From Kistimonas sp964291505 (GTDB lineage: Bacteria; Pseudomonadota; Gammaproteobacteria; Pseudomonadales; Endozoicomonadaceae), in the NCBI GenBank assembly GCA_964291505.2, contig OZ220221.1:62001-126000 (forward strand): a DNA stretch of 64,000 nucleotides, in the 5' to 3' direction. The position numbers were made by a program, and so were the translations under genes. Shown piece by piece: positions 9,738 through 17,983 of this stretch (the first letter of the stretch is position 1; every line of letters begins with the position of its first letter). Below the pieces are notes generated by a model. It did no database searches, was not told the origin of the DNA, and was given only the letters and a program-made list of their open reading frames with translations.

Positions 9738-11690
9738 ATGGCAAAGAAACTGCTGATCTCAGGCACAGTGGTTGCGGGTCTGGCCATTGCCGGTACGCTG
9801 CTGAATAACCACTTGAAAACGCCAAAAACCTACGATGTCCCGCCACTGAGTGAATGGCGCCCCGATGGCCCCCGTCATTCCGCACCGGTGCATCCCGTGT
9901 TGGGTATTAACGACACCTTCCGGTCTCTCCATGCCAGCACCCGGAATTCGGATGAGGTTCTGACAGCGACGGCGCCCAAAGTCGAACTGGACTGGGTCGT
10001 TGAAAAACACCTTTTCATCACCGAAGGCCCCTCCATTGATCGGCAGGGCAACCTCTACTTCAGTCCCGTTACCCCCTCAGAACCTGTGGTACTGGTCAGC
10101 CTTGACGGAGAAACAGGTGAACGACGCTGGTCAATTACGGGTCAACCACTTTCACAGGGCGGCGGTACGCCGCTGGTACTGGATGATCCGGACAACCCGG
10201 GACAACAGATCATTTACCTGACACTCTATGAACGGGCACTGGCCGTGCGTCAGGACGGCAGTGTTATCTGGGATGTCTCTACCGGTCTCAAGGAACCGGC
10301 CCTGAAGCCCGGCGATGATCGCAATACCCATAACTTTGGCGCCAGCTACCACCCACAGTCAGACAGTATTGTCGGCCTGCTGATGGACGGCTCCGTCTTT
10401 GCGCTGGATCGTAAAACCGGACAACCCATTCTGGCAGAAGCCTTTACCGTACCGGGTGCACCTGCCAAAGGGGCAACGACCGGCCGTCCTGGGAAGTGGG
10501 TCAGCCAACGTACCGACAAGGCCATGAAAAAAGTCTTTGGTGAAGATCCTCAGGTCGGTGGACGATTCAGCAAAGTGGCGGACGTGCTGTTTGGCGGTGG
10601 TGTGAAGATCGCTAACTATTTTTCCATTGATCCGGTGACGGGTCGCTTCTTTATCGCCGCAACAGCACCGGATGAAGCCGATGGAACGATTGATGGTCTG
10701 GCAGAAAATGGTGCCCTGTACGGCATAGATATGGTACCGGCCGGTAATGGCCAATACCGTCTGGAAGTCGCTGCCAGCACCTGGTTCAAAGGGGGCACCG
10801 GTTCGACACCTGCACTGCGGGCGGATGGTACCCGCGTGTACGTTTCAGACGACAATGGTAATGTTATTGCCTTTGACCAGTCTCTCAACGAGCTCTGGCG
10901 GCAATCAGTGGGTGAACAGATTCTTGCGTCTATCACCGTAGCGTCCGAGAACAATGAGCTCTACGCCATCACTGCCGGTGAACTGTTCAAACTGCAGGAT
11001 CGTGGTGACAAGGCCGAGGTTATCTGGCGCGCCAGTCTCGACATGTACCCGGAGATCTTCGGCCAGAAAAACCTGAATATGCTGACCGCGTCCATCACGG
11101 CCAACGGCATTGCCGTTATCCTAGGTGCAGGCTTTGAGAAAGGTACCGTGCGACTACCGGTCTCCGTCGGCGTCGGCCTGCTGGATCGGGAAACCGGTGA
11201 GGTGATTTCCTATACCGAAGGTGTGGAAGAATCGGTCGCGACGACCATTACCGGTCCTGACGGTGGTTTCTACATAGCCCATTCACCGATCCGGCGTGCA
11301 GTGAGCCGTGCCGTGTTAGGCCCTCTGGTGAAACCGTTAACAGGCGGTATTGCCCGCTATAAGCCAATACGGAACGACCTTCTCGTTCGTGATGCGGTGT
11401 GTGCCGCAGCCATACGTCTGGAGAATGCTGTCAGGTATCAGCAGGAAAACCCGGCATCCAGTGATGCCGATAGAATTCAGGCTGGCGTATTGCTAACCCA
11501 GGCAAGCAAGGCCACTGCCGCCGCAATACTGGAACAGACTCTGGACAGGAATCAGGCGGCGGCTTTAAAAGCCTCGCTGGCATCACTGGAAAGGCAAGAC
11601 CTTGCCACGACGACAGAACAGGCTGGCGCCCTCTGCATAGCAATCAAAGATCGCTCGTTACCTTCAAGTCCGGCGATAGCCATCCGCTAA
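9738..11690 (+). CDS. PQQ-like beta-propeller protein, exported
   Basis: A 650-residue protein with an N-terminal signal anchor (KLLISGTVVAGLAIAGTLL, residues 4-22). The body holds repeated beta-propeller blades of the PQQ-enzyme-repeat type: 'LVSLDGETGERRWSITG', 'VYVSDDNGNVIAFDQSLNELWRQSVG', 'LFKLQDRGDKAEVIWRASL'. The last ~120 residues are helical. It follows the DUF1329 gene by 86 nt on the same strand and probably completes the operon; beta-propeller proteins are frequent third members of DUF1302/DUF1329 loci. No PQQ-ligand residues can be assigned, so it is better viewed as a scaffold than as a dehydrogenase. Confidence 0.8.
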   Translation: MAKKLLISGTVVAGLAIAGTLLNNHLKTPKTYDVPPLSEWRPDGPRHSAPVHPVLGINDTFRSLHASTRNSDEVLTATAPKVELDWVVEKHLFITEGPSIDRQGNLYFSPVTPSEPVVLVSLDGETGERRWSITGQPLSQGGGTPLVLDDPDNPGQQIIYLTLYERALAVRQDGSVIWDVSTGLKEPALKPGDDRNTHNFGASYHPQSDSIVGLLMDGSVFALDRKTGQPILAEAFTVPGAPAKGATTGRPGKWVSQRTDKAMKKVFGEDPQVGGRFSKVADVLFGGGVKIANYFSIDPVTGRFFIAATAPDEADGTIDGLAENGALYGIDMVPAGNGQYRLEVAASTWFKGGTGSTPALRADGTRVYVSDDNGNVIAFDQSLNELWRQSVGEQILASITVASENNELYAITAGELFKLQDRGDKAEVIWRASLDMYPEIFGQKNLNMLTASITANGIAVILGAGFEKGTVRLPVSVGVGLLDRETGEVISYTEGVEESVATTITGPDGGFYIAHSPIRRAVSRAVLGPLVKPLTGGIARYKPIRNDLLVRDAVCAAAIRLENAVRYQQENPASSDADRIQAGVLLTQASKATAAAILEQTLDRNQAAALKASLASLERQDLATTTEQAGALCIAIKDRSLPSSPAIAIR

Positions 11691-11695
11691 ATACA

Positions 11696-11726
11696 ATGGC
11701 CAATTATGCAAAGAATAATTGGCCAT
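11696..11726 (+). terminator. Hairpin after the DUF1302/DUF1329/propeller operon
   Basis: A perfect 12-bp inverted repeat, ATGGCCAATTAT at 11696-11707 and ATAATTGGCCAT at 11715-11726, with a 7-nt loop, 5 nt after the stop codon. There is no U-run afterwards (taaaaagaaa), so a factor-independent terminator is only one option; an mRNA 3'-end stabiliser is another. Confidence 0.5.
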
Positions 11727-11832
11727 AAAAAGAAATAGTTCGATAACAAATTCTTTAAAAACAATAGCCTTTACAGCGTCCTTATGGCTCCAGAGGAAAC
11801 TTCAGGAAACTACTATTAAAGGAGGGAAAAAA

Positions 11833-11850
11833 ATGCAAGGAAGGCTGTAA
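11833..11850 (+). other. Possible five-codon leader ORF (MQGRL)
   Basis: ATG-CAA-GGA-AGG-CTG-TAA at 11833-11850 sits behind the strongest Shine-Dalgarno in the region (AAAGGAGGGA) at good spacing, and its stop is one base before the ATG of the PI-PLC-like gene at 11852. Its own codons (GGAAGG) would supply the ribosome-binding site of that gene. It may couple translation, or may be a fortuitous mini-ORF in a purine-rich leader. Confidence 0.35.
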
Positions 11851-11851
11851 A

Positions 11852-14800
11852 ATGCCCATGAAAACGGATGGCAACCGTCCCGGTTATCACACCAGAAACC
11901 CCAAAATATCTAACACGTCATCGGGTAAAAGCGCTCAATTCAAACACAAAAAACTCTCTCCCCATGAGAGTGAACGCAAAACCCCACTAACGAACGAGTC
12001 TCAGGAAGGCGTCAGGCTGTCAGAACGTTCAGTCTCTCAAGACACCGATGAGCATTCAGCTTCTCTCCGTGCCGAGGTGGAACGTTACCCGGACGCCGAT
12101 TCGGATATCGACAGCGACTATGCATCAGACTTCGAATCGGATAGCGATAGTGATGACAGTCTTGAATTTACCGAATACAGTGCACCACTTCCCCATATCA
12201 TCAGTCATGCTAATGACTATATCACCCCGGACGCCGACCCAAACGATAAATACCCTCTGATATTCTGGGGCGAGCAAATCATTCATCAACTTCAGGAAAA
12301 AGCGATCACGGAAAATCGTCCTGTATCCATTGATGACTATTGGCAACTTTACGACACCGGCAAAATTAATCTGCTCACCACCAACGGCGGCATTTATCAC
12401 GAGGATGAGATTGAGGAAAGAATCCAGCAGATTAATGATCAACGGTCCAAGACAGATACCGCAACGCCTGCTGGAAAAAAGCGCCCGGATACCATCAACC
12501 GCTACCGCTGGATACCGGAAATAGCCGAGCAGCTTTTTCTTCAACACCAGAAAGAAGACAACGTACCTCTCACACTTGAAGACTACCTTGAGTGTTACAG
12601 ACAAGAGCAGAGCAACCCTACCATCATCGGCCGCAAATCGGGTGGCCGATTCCAGACGACAGCAGACATCCAAAAAAAACTGGACCAGTTTAATCAATCA
12701 CGAAAACAACCAAGTGCAGCCTCACTTGAAAAATCCACCTCCGGTAAGCAGCCTGTCAGCAGTACCCGGGCAGCGTCGTCATTCTACAGCGATGAGAATA
12801 ACCGGAAGCTGGAAAAAACAATGGGGACCGGTGCCATGGCGGGGGCATTGGTTTCAGGTGCGGCCGTGGCGACGGCCAGCGCCATGCAACCCGCTCATGA
12901 TCTCAGCAAGTTTGATCACATTTTGCAGAAGGATACACCGCTCGACCAAATGATTATCCTTGGCCAGCACAATGCCGGAGCACTCGCTGGGCAGGGCACG
13001 CTTCCCATGCTGGCCGACAACCAGAACATGAGCATAGAAGATGCCCTCAACAAAACACCGATAAGGGGCTTTGATCTTGATCTTCATCGGCATAATGGTG
13101 ACATCGTAATCAACCACGGTGGTATTTTCGATTCCACCGTCAGTGACGACAATATTCCCCGCGTAGATGACATCCTTAAATCCATGAATCACTGGCTGGA
13201 TAAACCGGGCAACAGCAACGAAGTCATCTTTCTTAACTTTGAAAACAAATGGCATCTCCCATCAAACATGTTGGAGAACACCTTTGGCCACAATTCCGTG
13301 CTTGACCAGGACGCATACAGCCAGATTGTACACAAACTGGGACGAGCCCCCACCGTTAACGAGATGCGGGCAGAGGGTTACAAGGTTGTCGACTTCAACC
13401 ATAACCGCTATATCAATGCAGGCACCGGCGAAACTGGCTTCAGGGACCAGCCGATAGACAGCGTCTGGGAAGACCGGACGCTGCTCTCACTTGGCAAAGA
13501 CCTGGATCTTGAGTTCGGCAAATTCAAGACCAGTGAGATCGCCCCAAAAATCACAACCGATGACGTTGATCAGTATGTTGACTCCGGCAAGGGCATGTAT
13601 ATCTCGCTGGACCACGTATCCGCCAATGATCCCCGTTTTTTCAAACCAGAAGACCGGGACAGCCTGACTCTCAACCCCGACCTGCAGCTCATGGGCCTGT
13701 TTTACGAAAGTGATGAAGCCTTCCAAAATGCATTGCTGGGGTTAGGCACATTTACTGCGAGTGCCACTGTCGGGTTGGCAACGGCTGGCGGAGCTTACCA
13801 GGGGTTGCTCAATGAGAAAAAAATACGCAATCAAGACAAGTTGATGCCAAAGCATCTGCAGGCCATGGAGTTATCCGAGATTCTGCAACGGCGTAAAAAA
13901 AGCAAAAAACTGGCAGGCAAGCCACTGGATAGCGAAGTCACTATTGAGGAAATCAAAGATCTCTACAAAAAAAACCAGTTGAAGATCATGACCAGGGATA
14001 CCGCCATGGCAGGTGCCAACGGTACGGTCAGCCTGACAGGGTCGGCACTGGCACTGGGCATGTTGTTTCCGCCTCTTCTGCCAGCCTTTGGCGGGACTTC
14101 TGCCGGTATCGCCGTAGCGGGTTCAGGGGTCACGTTGCTGGCAACCTTAGGTAATAAAAAGCGCATGAGCAAGGCCATTGATAAGGCCTTTGACGATCCC
14201 GGCGTTATGAAAGCACTGAAACAACGCGTCGCTGCCATGAACCGTGAAATAGCCAACTGTGTCTCTAAATCCGGCGACGCAGAATCACTGTTATCAAGCA
14301 TGGCGTCAAAGCGTGAAGAAGGAGAGCGTCTACTGAAAGCCAGCAACGTGATGTTGAGTACCGCGCTGGTCGCCCGAGCCAGCGGCCTGAGCAAGTATGG
14401 ACTTCCTGCCCTGGGCACAGCAGCGATGGGCGTGGGGGCATCGATTACCGGCGTATTGGTCGCGTTATCGGCGGCCATGAACTACCGTGACCGCCGCAGC
14501 AAACTGCAAAATCTTCCACAGACAACATCTGAAGTCTTGAGACCCGATTATGGTAGAAAGCAGAAGCGAAAACTGGGGCTGTTTGGCGACACCGCTTTCC
14601 AGCGGTTCATGATCAAACAGAAGGCAACCATCACGCAGGACCTGCAACTGCAGCCGGATTGTTCCATGAAAGAGATCGCCCTGGCATTCTCCTTACCCGG
14701 TAATGAAGTACACCTGGAAAAACACCTGCGTAGTTTTGCCAAAAAAGAGTGGATAAAAGACCTGAAACAATTTGCCAGCCAGCAAAAACCCAAGCTGGAT

Positions 14801-15169
14801 TTCGAGACAGTACGCACTGACTCGGAAGCCCTGAAGGCACTGTTGACACAATATGCCATCAAACGGGTGGGAGACTTTGCACACAACGATACCTTCAGTG
14901 CCGGGTATGAGGGAACAGCCAGACTCGCACTCATTGGCGCCTTCAGCGGTGTTTTCTTCCTGCCAATGTTGGGTGTTGCTGCCGGGGCCATGGGCATCGG
15001 GCTCGCCGTGTCTAAGGGCGTGGCAGTGCATGAGCGCAAGGTGTTCACCCAAAAACTGACTGAGCTGATTGAAAAAGACCCGGGCGATGATCCGGAGAAA
15101 ATCGCCTCACATAATAGTCTGCATGGCATGATCAACAGTTGGGTTAATATGCTAGGGACCACTGTTTAA
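11852..15169 (+). CDS. PI-PLC X-domain-like protein with hydrophobic C-terminal half, effector-like
   Basis: A 1105-residue protein without a signal peptide. Residues 1-130 are polar, acidic and disordered. Two related ~60-residue units follow (about 134-196 and 217-280), each with a pattern of E-x-I/L-x-x-Q-L then S/T-I/L-x-D-Y. Residues about 355-620 match the PI-PLC X domain: 'IILGQHNAG' gives candidate catalytic His373 and 'RGFDLDLHRHNGDIVINHGG' gives His422, a 49-residue spacing close to bacterial PI-PLC. The remainder alternates long small-residue hydrophobic stretches (about 625-650, 715-770, 848-880, 1020-1055) with charged segments. PI-PLC-type enzymes cleave phosphoinositides or GPI anchors; with hydrophobic hairpins and no Sec signal, delivery into a host cell by a specialised secretion system is plausible but inferred. 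Confidence 0.75.
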   Translation: MPMKTDGNRPGYHTRNPKISNTSSGKSAQFKHKKLSPHESERKTPLTNESQEGVRLSERSVSQDTDEHSASLRAEVERYPDADSDIDSDYASDFESDSDSDDSLEFTEYSAPLPHIISHANDYITPDADPNDKYPLIFWGEQIIHQLQEKAITENRPVSIDDYWQLYDTGKINLLTTNGGIYHEDEIEERIQQINDQRSKTDTATPAGKKRPDTINRYRWIPEIAEQLFLQHQKEDNVPLTLEDYLECYRQEQSNPTIIGRKSGGRFQTTADIQKKLDQFNQSRKQPSAASLEKSTSGKQPVSSTRAASSFYSDENNRKLEKTMGTGAMAGALVSGAAVATASAMQPAHDLSKFDHILQKDTPLDQMIILGQHNAGALAGQGTLPMLADNQNMSIEDALNKTPIRGFDLDLHRHNGDIVINHGGIFDSTVSDDNIPRVDDILKSMNHWLDKPGNSNEVIFLNFENKWHLPSNMLENTFGHNSVLDQDAYSQIVHKLGRAPTVNEMRAEGYKVVDFNHNRYINAGTGETGFRDQPIDSVWEDRTLLSLGKDLDLEFGKFKTSEIAPKITTDDVDQYVDSGKGMYISLDHVSANDPRFFKPEDRDSLTLNPDLQLMGLFYESDEAFQNALLGLGTFTASATVGLATAGGAYQGLLNEKKIRNQDKLMPKHLQAMELSEILQRRKKSKKLAGKPLDSEVTIEEIKDLYKKNQLKIMTRDTAMAGANGTVSLTGSALALGMLFPPLLPAFGGTSAGIAVAGSGVTLLATLGNKKRMSKAIDKAFDDPGVMKALKQRVAAMNREIANCVSKSGDAESLLSSMASKREEGERLLKASNVMLSTALVARASGLSKYGLPALGTAAMGVGASITGVLVALSAAMNYRDRRSKLQNLPQTTSEVLRPDYGRKQKRKLGLFGDTAFQRFMIKQKATITQDLQLQPDCSMKEIALAFSLPGNEVHLEKHLRSFAKKEWIKDLKQFASQQKPKLDFETVRTDSEALKALLTQYAIKRVGDFAHNDTFSAGYEGTARLALIGAFSGVFFLPMLGVAAGAMGIGLAVSKGVAVHERKVFTQKLTELIEKDPGDDPEKIASHNSLHGMINSWVNMLGTTV

Positions 15170-15223
15170 ATCAATAAACCCATGGTGTTTATCAACAAGA
15201 TCAAAATAAGCAGTAAATTATGT

Positions 15224-15266
15224 CACAGGCTAGAGAACATCGTCATTTAACATTCTAGCGCCTGTG
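15224..15266. other. Imperfect hairpin downstream of the PI-PLC-like gene
   Basis: CACAGGCTAGA at 15224-15234 pairs with TCTAGcGCCTGTG at 15254-15266 (one bulged C). It could be a transcription terminator for the gene ending at 15169, or the end of a decayed mobile element. No clean U-run. The rest of 15170-15380 shows nothing I recognise. Confidence 0.3.
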
Positions 15267-15445
15267 TCTATTTCTGGTGAAAGCTCAGTATTGAACCTGT
15301 AATTTTCCGGACGATGTCTAATACTCATCAAGAATTGCGCAATCTGTGTTTGAATACAAACACAAGCTATTTTCCTACATAAAAAACAGAGCCCAGTTTC
15401 AATGTCCGGCAGGCCGGAGAAAGGTAGTCTGACCAACAGTTCCGG

Positions 15446-15594
15446 TTAGATGCGGCTCAACAGGGGGCCGATCTTATCTGCGTGGTAAGCCAGGGTTTCT
15501 TCGCTGGGCTTTTTGGTGCTCTTGTGAGTCAGGTAAACCAACAGGGCCATCTGTGCAGTCAGGCAGTTTTCGGCTTCGTCGAAGATCAGGGAGC
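15446..15594 (-). pseudogene. Duplicated 3' fragment of the carbamoyltransferase gene at 17984
   Basis: This 149-bp stretch is a diverged copy of the last ~49 codons of the gene at 17984..19030, in the same orientation and with its reading frame and stop codon kept (SLIFDEAENCLTAQMALLVY... to LLSRI). Substitutions include R to C, I to T, T to P and G to S. Homology continues past the stop through about 60 bp of downstream sequence, including a decayed version of the hairpin found at 17904-17936. It lacks the 5' nine-tenths of the gene and joins transposase debris at about 15595, so it is a non-functional remnant of a local duplication. Confidence 0.85.
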
Positions 15595-15624
15595 ATGGTT
15601 TAAGCTTCACACTTCACCGATAGC

Positions 15625-16480
15625 GTGCCCCATATCGGCATACCACGTCTTGTACCAAATCATGAAAGACAAACCCTCTTTCATCATACAACCTACCTGT
15701 TGATCGCAGAGAAACCCTTTGCTGTAGGTACATCCCTGGCTCGCCTGCGGGTGATTAATATTCTCGATGATTATCTTGAGTGCATGACCTCATCCATGAC
15801 GTTACGACCCTCTGCGCGTAAGTGTGGTACTAGCCTGGACACATCCTTCCATCTTCGACACCGAATTATGGAACTTCTGCAAAAGGATCAGGCAGAACAG
15901 TTACAGGGAATTGTGGAAATGGATGAAACCTTTTCAGGGAATCCCATAAAGGCAGCCGGCATCTGATAAAGTCTGCCCGCAAGCGGGGTGGTATGAAGAA
16001 AAAGCCCGGTGAAAAAGATTCCCGTACTGGTGGCCTGTGACCGCCAGCAACACTTTGAATCAGAAGTACTCAATCATATGTGGTGGAAGGATATAGAAGC
16101 TTGCCTAGGGAAGGTGCGAATAAGTCCACCCTCACCTTCGGTAACCCTTGTCATTACTGACGCTGATATTGGAAAAAGGGACTTATTCGCAGTTTTCCTA
16201 GTGGGGCGTATTTCATCCGGTCCCCCTCTATGCGCTGATGCACTGCCACAACATGATCGTGTCGCCAATCACCTGGGGCTGATCTACAAATGGTTGGTAA
16301 CGCCAAAAGGACAAACCGTTAAAGAAGAAGTTTTTCACCTCCAACATGTCAATGCACACCACAGCACTTTAAAAACCTGGATAAATGCGCACTTCAAGGG
16401 TGTAGCCACGAAATACCTTAGTAAATATCTTGGATGGCGCAGGGCTTTGGGTACATGCGAACTCACATTGTCCCGGTTAG
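15625..16480 (+). pseudogene. Decayed IS1595-family transposase
   Basis: Fragments in shifting frames match the IS1595/ISXO2-like transposase order: 'GTSLARLR..DDYLECM', 'SARKCGTSLDTSFHLRHRIMELL', 'LQGIVEMDETF' (first catalytic Asp region, about 15900-15933), 'KKIPVLVACDRQ' (about 16009-16044), and 'HVNAHHSTLKTWINAHFKGVATKYLSKYLGWRR' (about 16345-16440). At least two frameshifts break it near 15700 and 15960, and the zinc-ribbon N-terminus is unrecognisable. It is further interrupted by an 89-bp MITE and cut at its 3' end by the IS5 element starting near 16480. Non-functional. Confidence 0.8.
16109..16197. mobile_element. 89-bp IS5-type MITE inside the IS1595 remnant
   Basis: Terminal inverted repeats GGAAGGTGCGAATAAGTCC (16109-16127) and its imperfect complement at 16179-16197 are flanked by CTAG at 16105-16108 and CTAG at 16198-16201, a 4-bp target duplication of the YTAR type made by IS5-group transposases. 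The left repeat matches the terminal sequence known for E. coli IS5. Removing the element plus one CTAG rejoins the host transposase frame exactly (ACL-VGRISSGPPLCAD), proving a true insertion. Insertion length including the duplication is 93 bp, a multiple of three, so it reads through in frame. It encodes nothing. Confidence 0.88.
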
Positions 16481-17645
16481 GGAACCTGCGATTAAGTCCC
16501 CACCCAATAATAAGCTAATCTCCACTCAGCCTTTGCCGGAGATTAACCATGGAACAACAGCTCAGCTTTTCTGATGCTGAATTCACTCAAAAGCGTCGCC
16601 AGACCCGCAAAGAAATATTCCTTGCCCGTATGGATAAACTGATTCCCTGGCATCGTCTTGAGGCCATTATTGCGCCTCATTACCCAAAACCCGGAAATGG
16701 GCGTAGACCTTACCCGTTATCCACCATGCTCCGAATACACTGCCTTCAACAGTGGTGCAGCCTCAGTGATCCGGCCATGGAATATGCCCTTTATGAAATT
16801 GCGTCCATGCGATTATTTACCGGATTATCTCTGGATAAAGCGATTCCTGATCGCACAACCATTATGAACTTTCGACACCTGCTGGAAGCTCACAATCTGG
16901 CTCGGGCTATTTTCGCGGACGTCAACCAATGGCTGACAGAGTCTGGTATCGTCTTGAAAGAAGGCTCACTGGTCGATGCCACGATCATCGAAGCGCCGAC
17001 ATCCACAAAGAATCAGACGGGGCAGCGAGATCCCCAAATGCACCAGACCAGAAAGGGTAACCAGTGGTATTTCGGCATGAAGGCGCATATTGGCGTCGAT
17101 GCCCGTACAGGTTTAACCCATAGTCTGGTGACAACAGCCGCCAATGAACATGACCTTAATCAAGCCAGTAACCTGTTGCACGGTGATGAACAGTTTGTCT
17201 TTGCCGATGCCGGCTACAGAGGCGCGGAGAAGCGAAAAGAGCTCAATACAGACGCTGTACAGTGGCATATAGCCGAACAGCCAGGCAAGCTGAAGATACT
17301 CAGGAAACACCCCCGAATCAATAAGGTCATTTTGAAAACGGAATACCTTAAAGCCAGCATCCGGGCCAAGGTGGAACATCCCTTCAGAATCATCAAATGT
17401 CAGTTTGGATTTATCAAAGCCCGTTATCGGGGACTTCGGAAAAATGATGGCAAGCTAGCGATGTTATTCGCTCTGGCAAACATGGTTAGGCTGGACCAAA
17501 TGATTCGGGCACAGGGGTAATGTATCCGAAAGCCGTAAAAACGGTTTCAATAGCAAGAAACTGAGTCATTTTCAGGTTGGAGAATCGTGAATTAGTGACT
17601 TTTCATTCACTGTATTTATTTAAAGTCACTTGCTCGCAGGTTCCC
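16480..17645 (+). mobile_element. Intact IS5-family insertion sequence
   Basis: About 1166 bp bounded by inverted ends GGGAACCTGCGA (from 16480) and its complement TCGCAGGTTCCC (to 17645), enclosing one full-length transposase gene. Length is close to the ~1.2 kb usual for the IS5 group. The expected 4-bp YTAR target duplication is not evident: the left flank ends GTTA and the right begins TAAA, sharing only TA. The ends may have been formed by recombination between copies or the duplication has mutated. It truncates the IS1595 remnant. Confidence 0.82.
16549..17520 (+). CDS. IS5-family transposase (DDE)
   Basis: A 323-residue transposase of the IS5 subgroup. It opens with the DUF772-type N-terminal domain ('EQQLSFSDAEFTQKRRQTRK', 'YPLSTMLRIHCLQQWCSLSDPAMEYALYE'), followed by the DDE domain: 'GSLVDATIIEAP' (first Asp, about residue 145), 'FADAGYRGAEKR' (second Asp, about 224) and the Glu region 'KVEHPFRIIKCQFGFIKARYRGL' (about 280-302). 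No frameshift or stop interrupts it, so it is potentially active. A GGAG ribosome-binding site lies 8 nt before the ATG. Confidence 0.93.
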   Translation: MEQQLSFSDAEFTQKRRQTRKEIFLARMDKLIPWHRLEAIIAPHYPKPGNGRRPYPLSTMLRIHCLQQWCSLSDPAMEYALYEIASMRLFTGLSLDKAIPDRTTIMNFRHLLEAHNLARAIFADVNQWLTESGIVLKEGSLVDATIIEAPTSTKNQTGQRDPQMHQTRKGNQWYFGMKAHIGVDARTGLTHSLVTTAANEHDLNQASNLLHGDEQFVFADAGYRGAEKRKELNTDAVQWHIAEQPGKLKILRKHPRINKVILKTEYLKASIRAKVEHPFRIIKCQFGFIKARYRGLRKNDGKLAMLFALANMVRLDQMIRAQG

Positions 17646-17903
17646 TAAAAAATAACTAGGGGCAAAATATCTTTATCACAACAACTATTACAGAAAACCG
17701 CCTATAATAATTTCAACTCACGCAAATTCACTAACATATCTCACCAAATTCAATCACCAAAAAACAAAAGAACTTCTGTTTTTTCGTATTCATTCCTACC
17801 TTTAAAATATTCAACAGATTACAAATAGAAAAAAAACATAGTGCAGACCTTGTATGCGACTTGAAAAGTAATATTTCAGATATACAAACCTGAGATCATT
17901 CCA
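17646..17903. other. AT-rich gap between IS5 and the carbamoyltransferase terminator
   Basis: About 260 bp of AT-rich sequence without a plausible coding frame, ribosome-binding site or repeat that I can recognise. It may be the unduplicated original flank of the rearranged region. Confidence 0.4.
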
Positions 17904-17936
17904 CAAAAAAACCGGGCTCCAAAAGGAGTCCGGTTT
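17904..17936 (-). terminator. Rho-independent terminator of the cluster-1 carbamoyltransferase gene
   Basis: Read on the minus strand: GC-rich stem AACCGGACTCC, loop TTTT, GGAGCCCGGTT, then a run of seven T. It lies about 50 nt after the stop codon at 17984. A textbook factor-independent terminator. Confidence 0.9.
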
Positions 17937-17983
17937 CAATGTCCGGTCAGGCCGGAGAAAGGTAGCCTGACCAACATTTCCGG

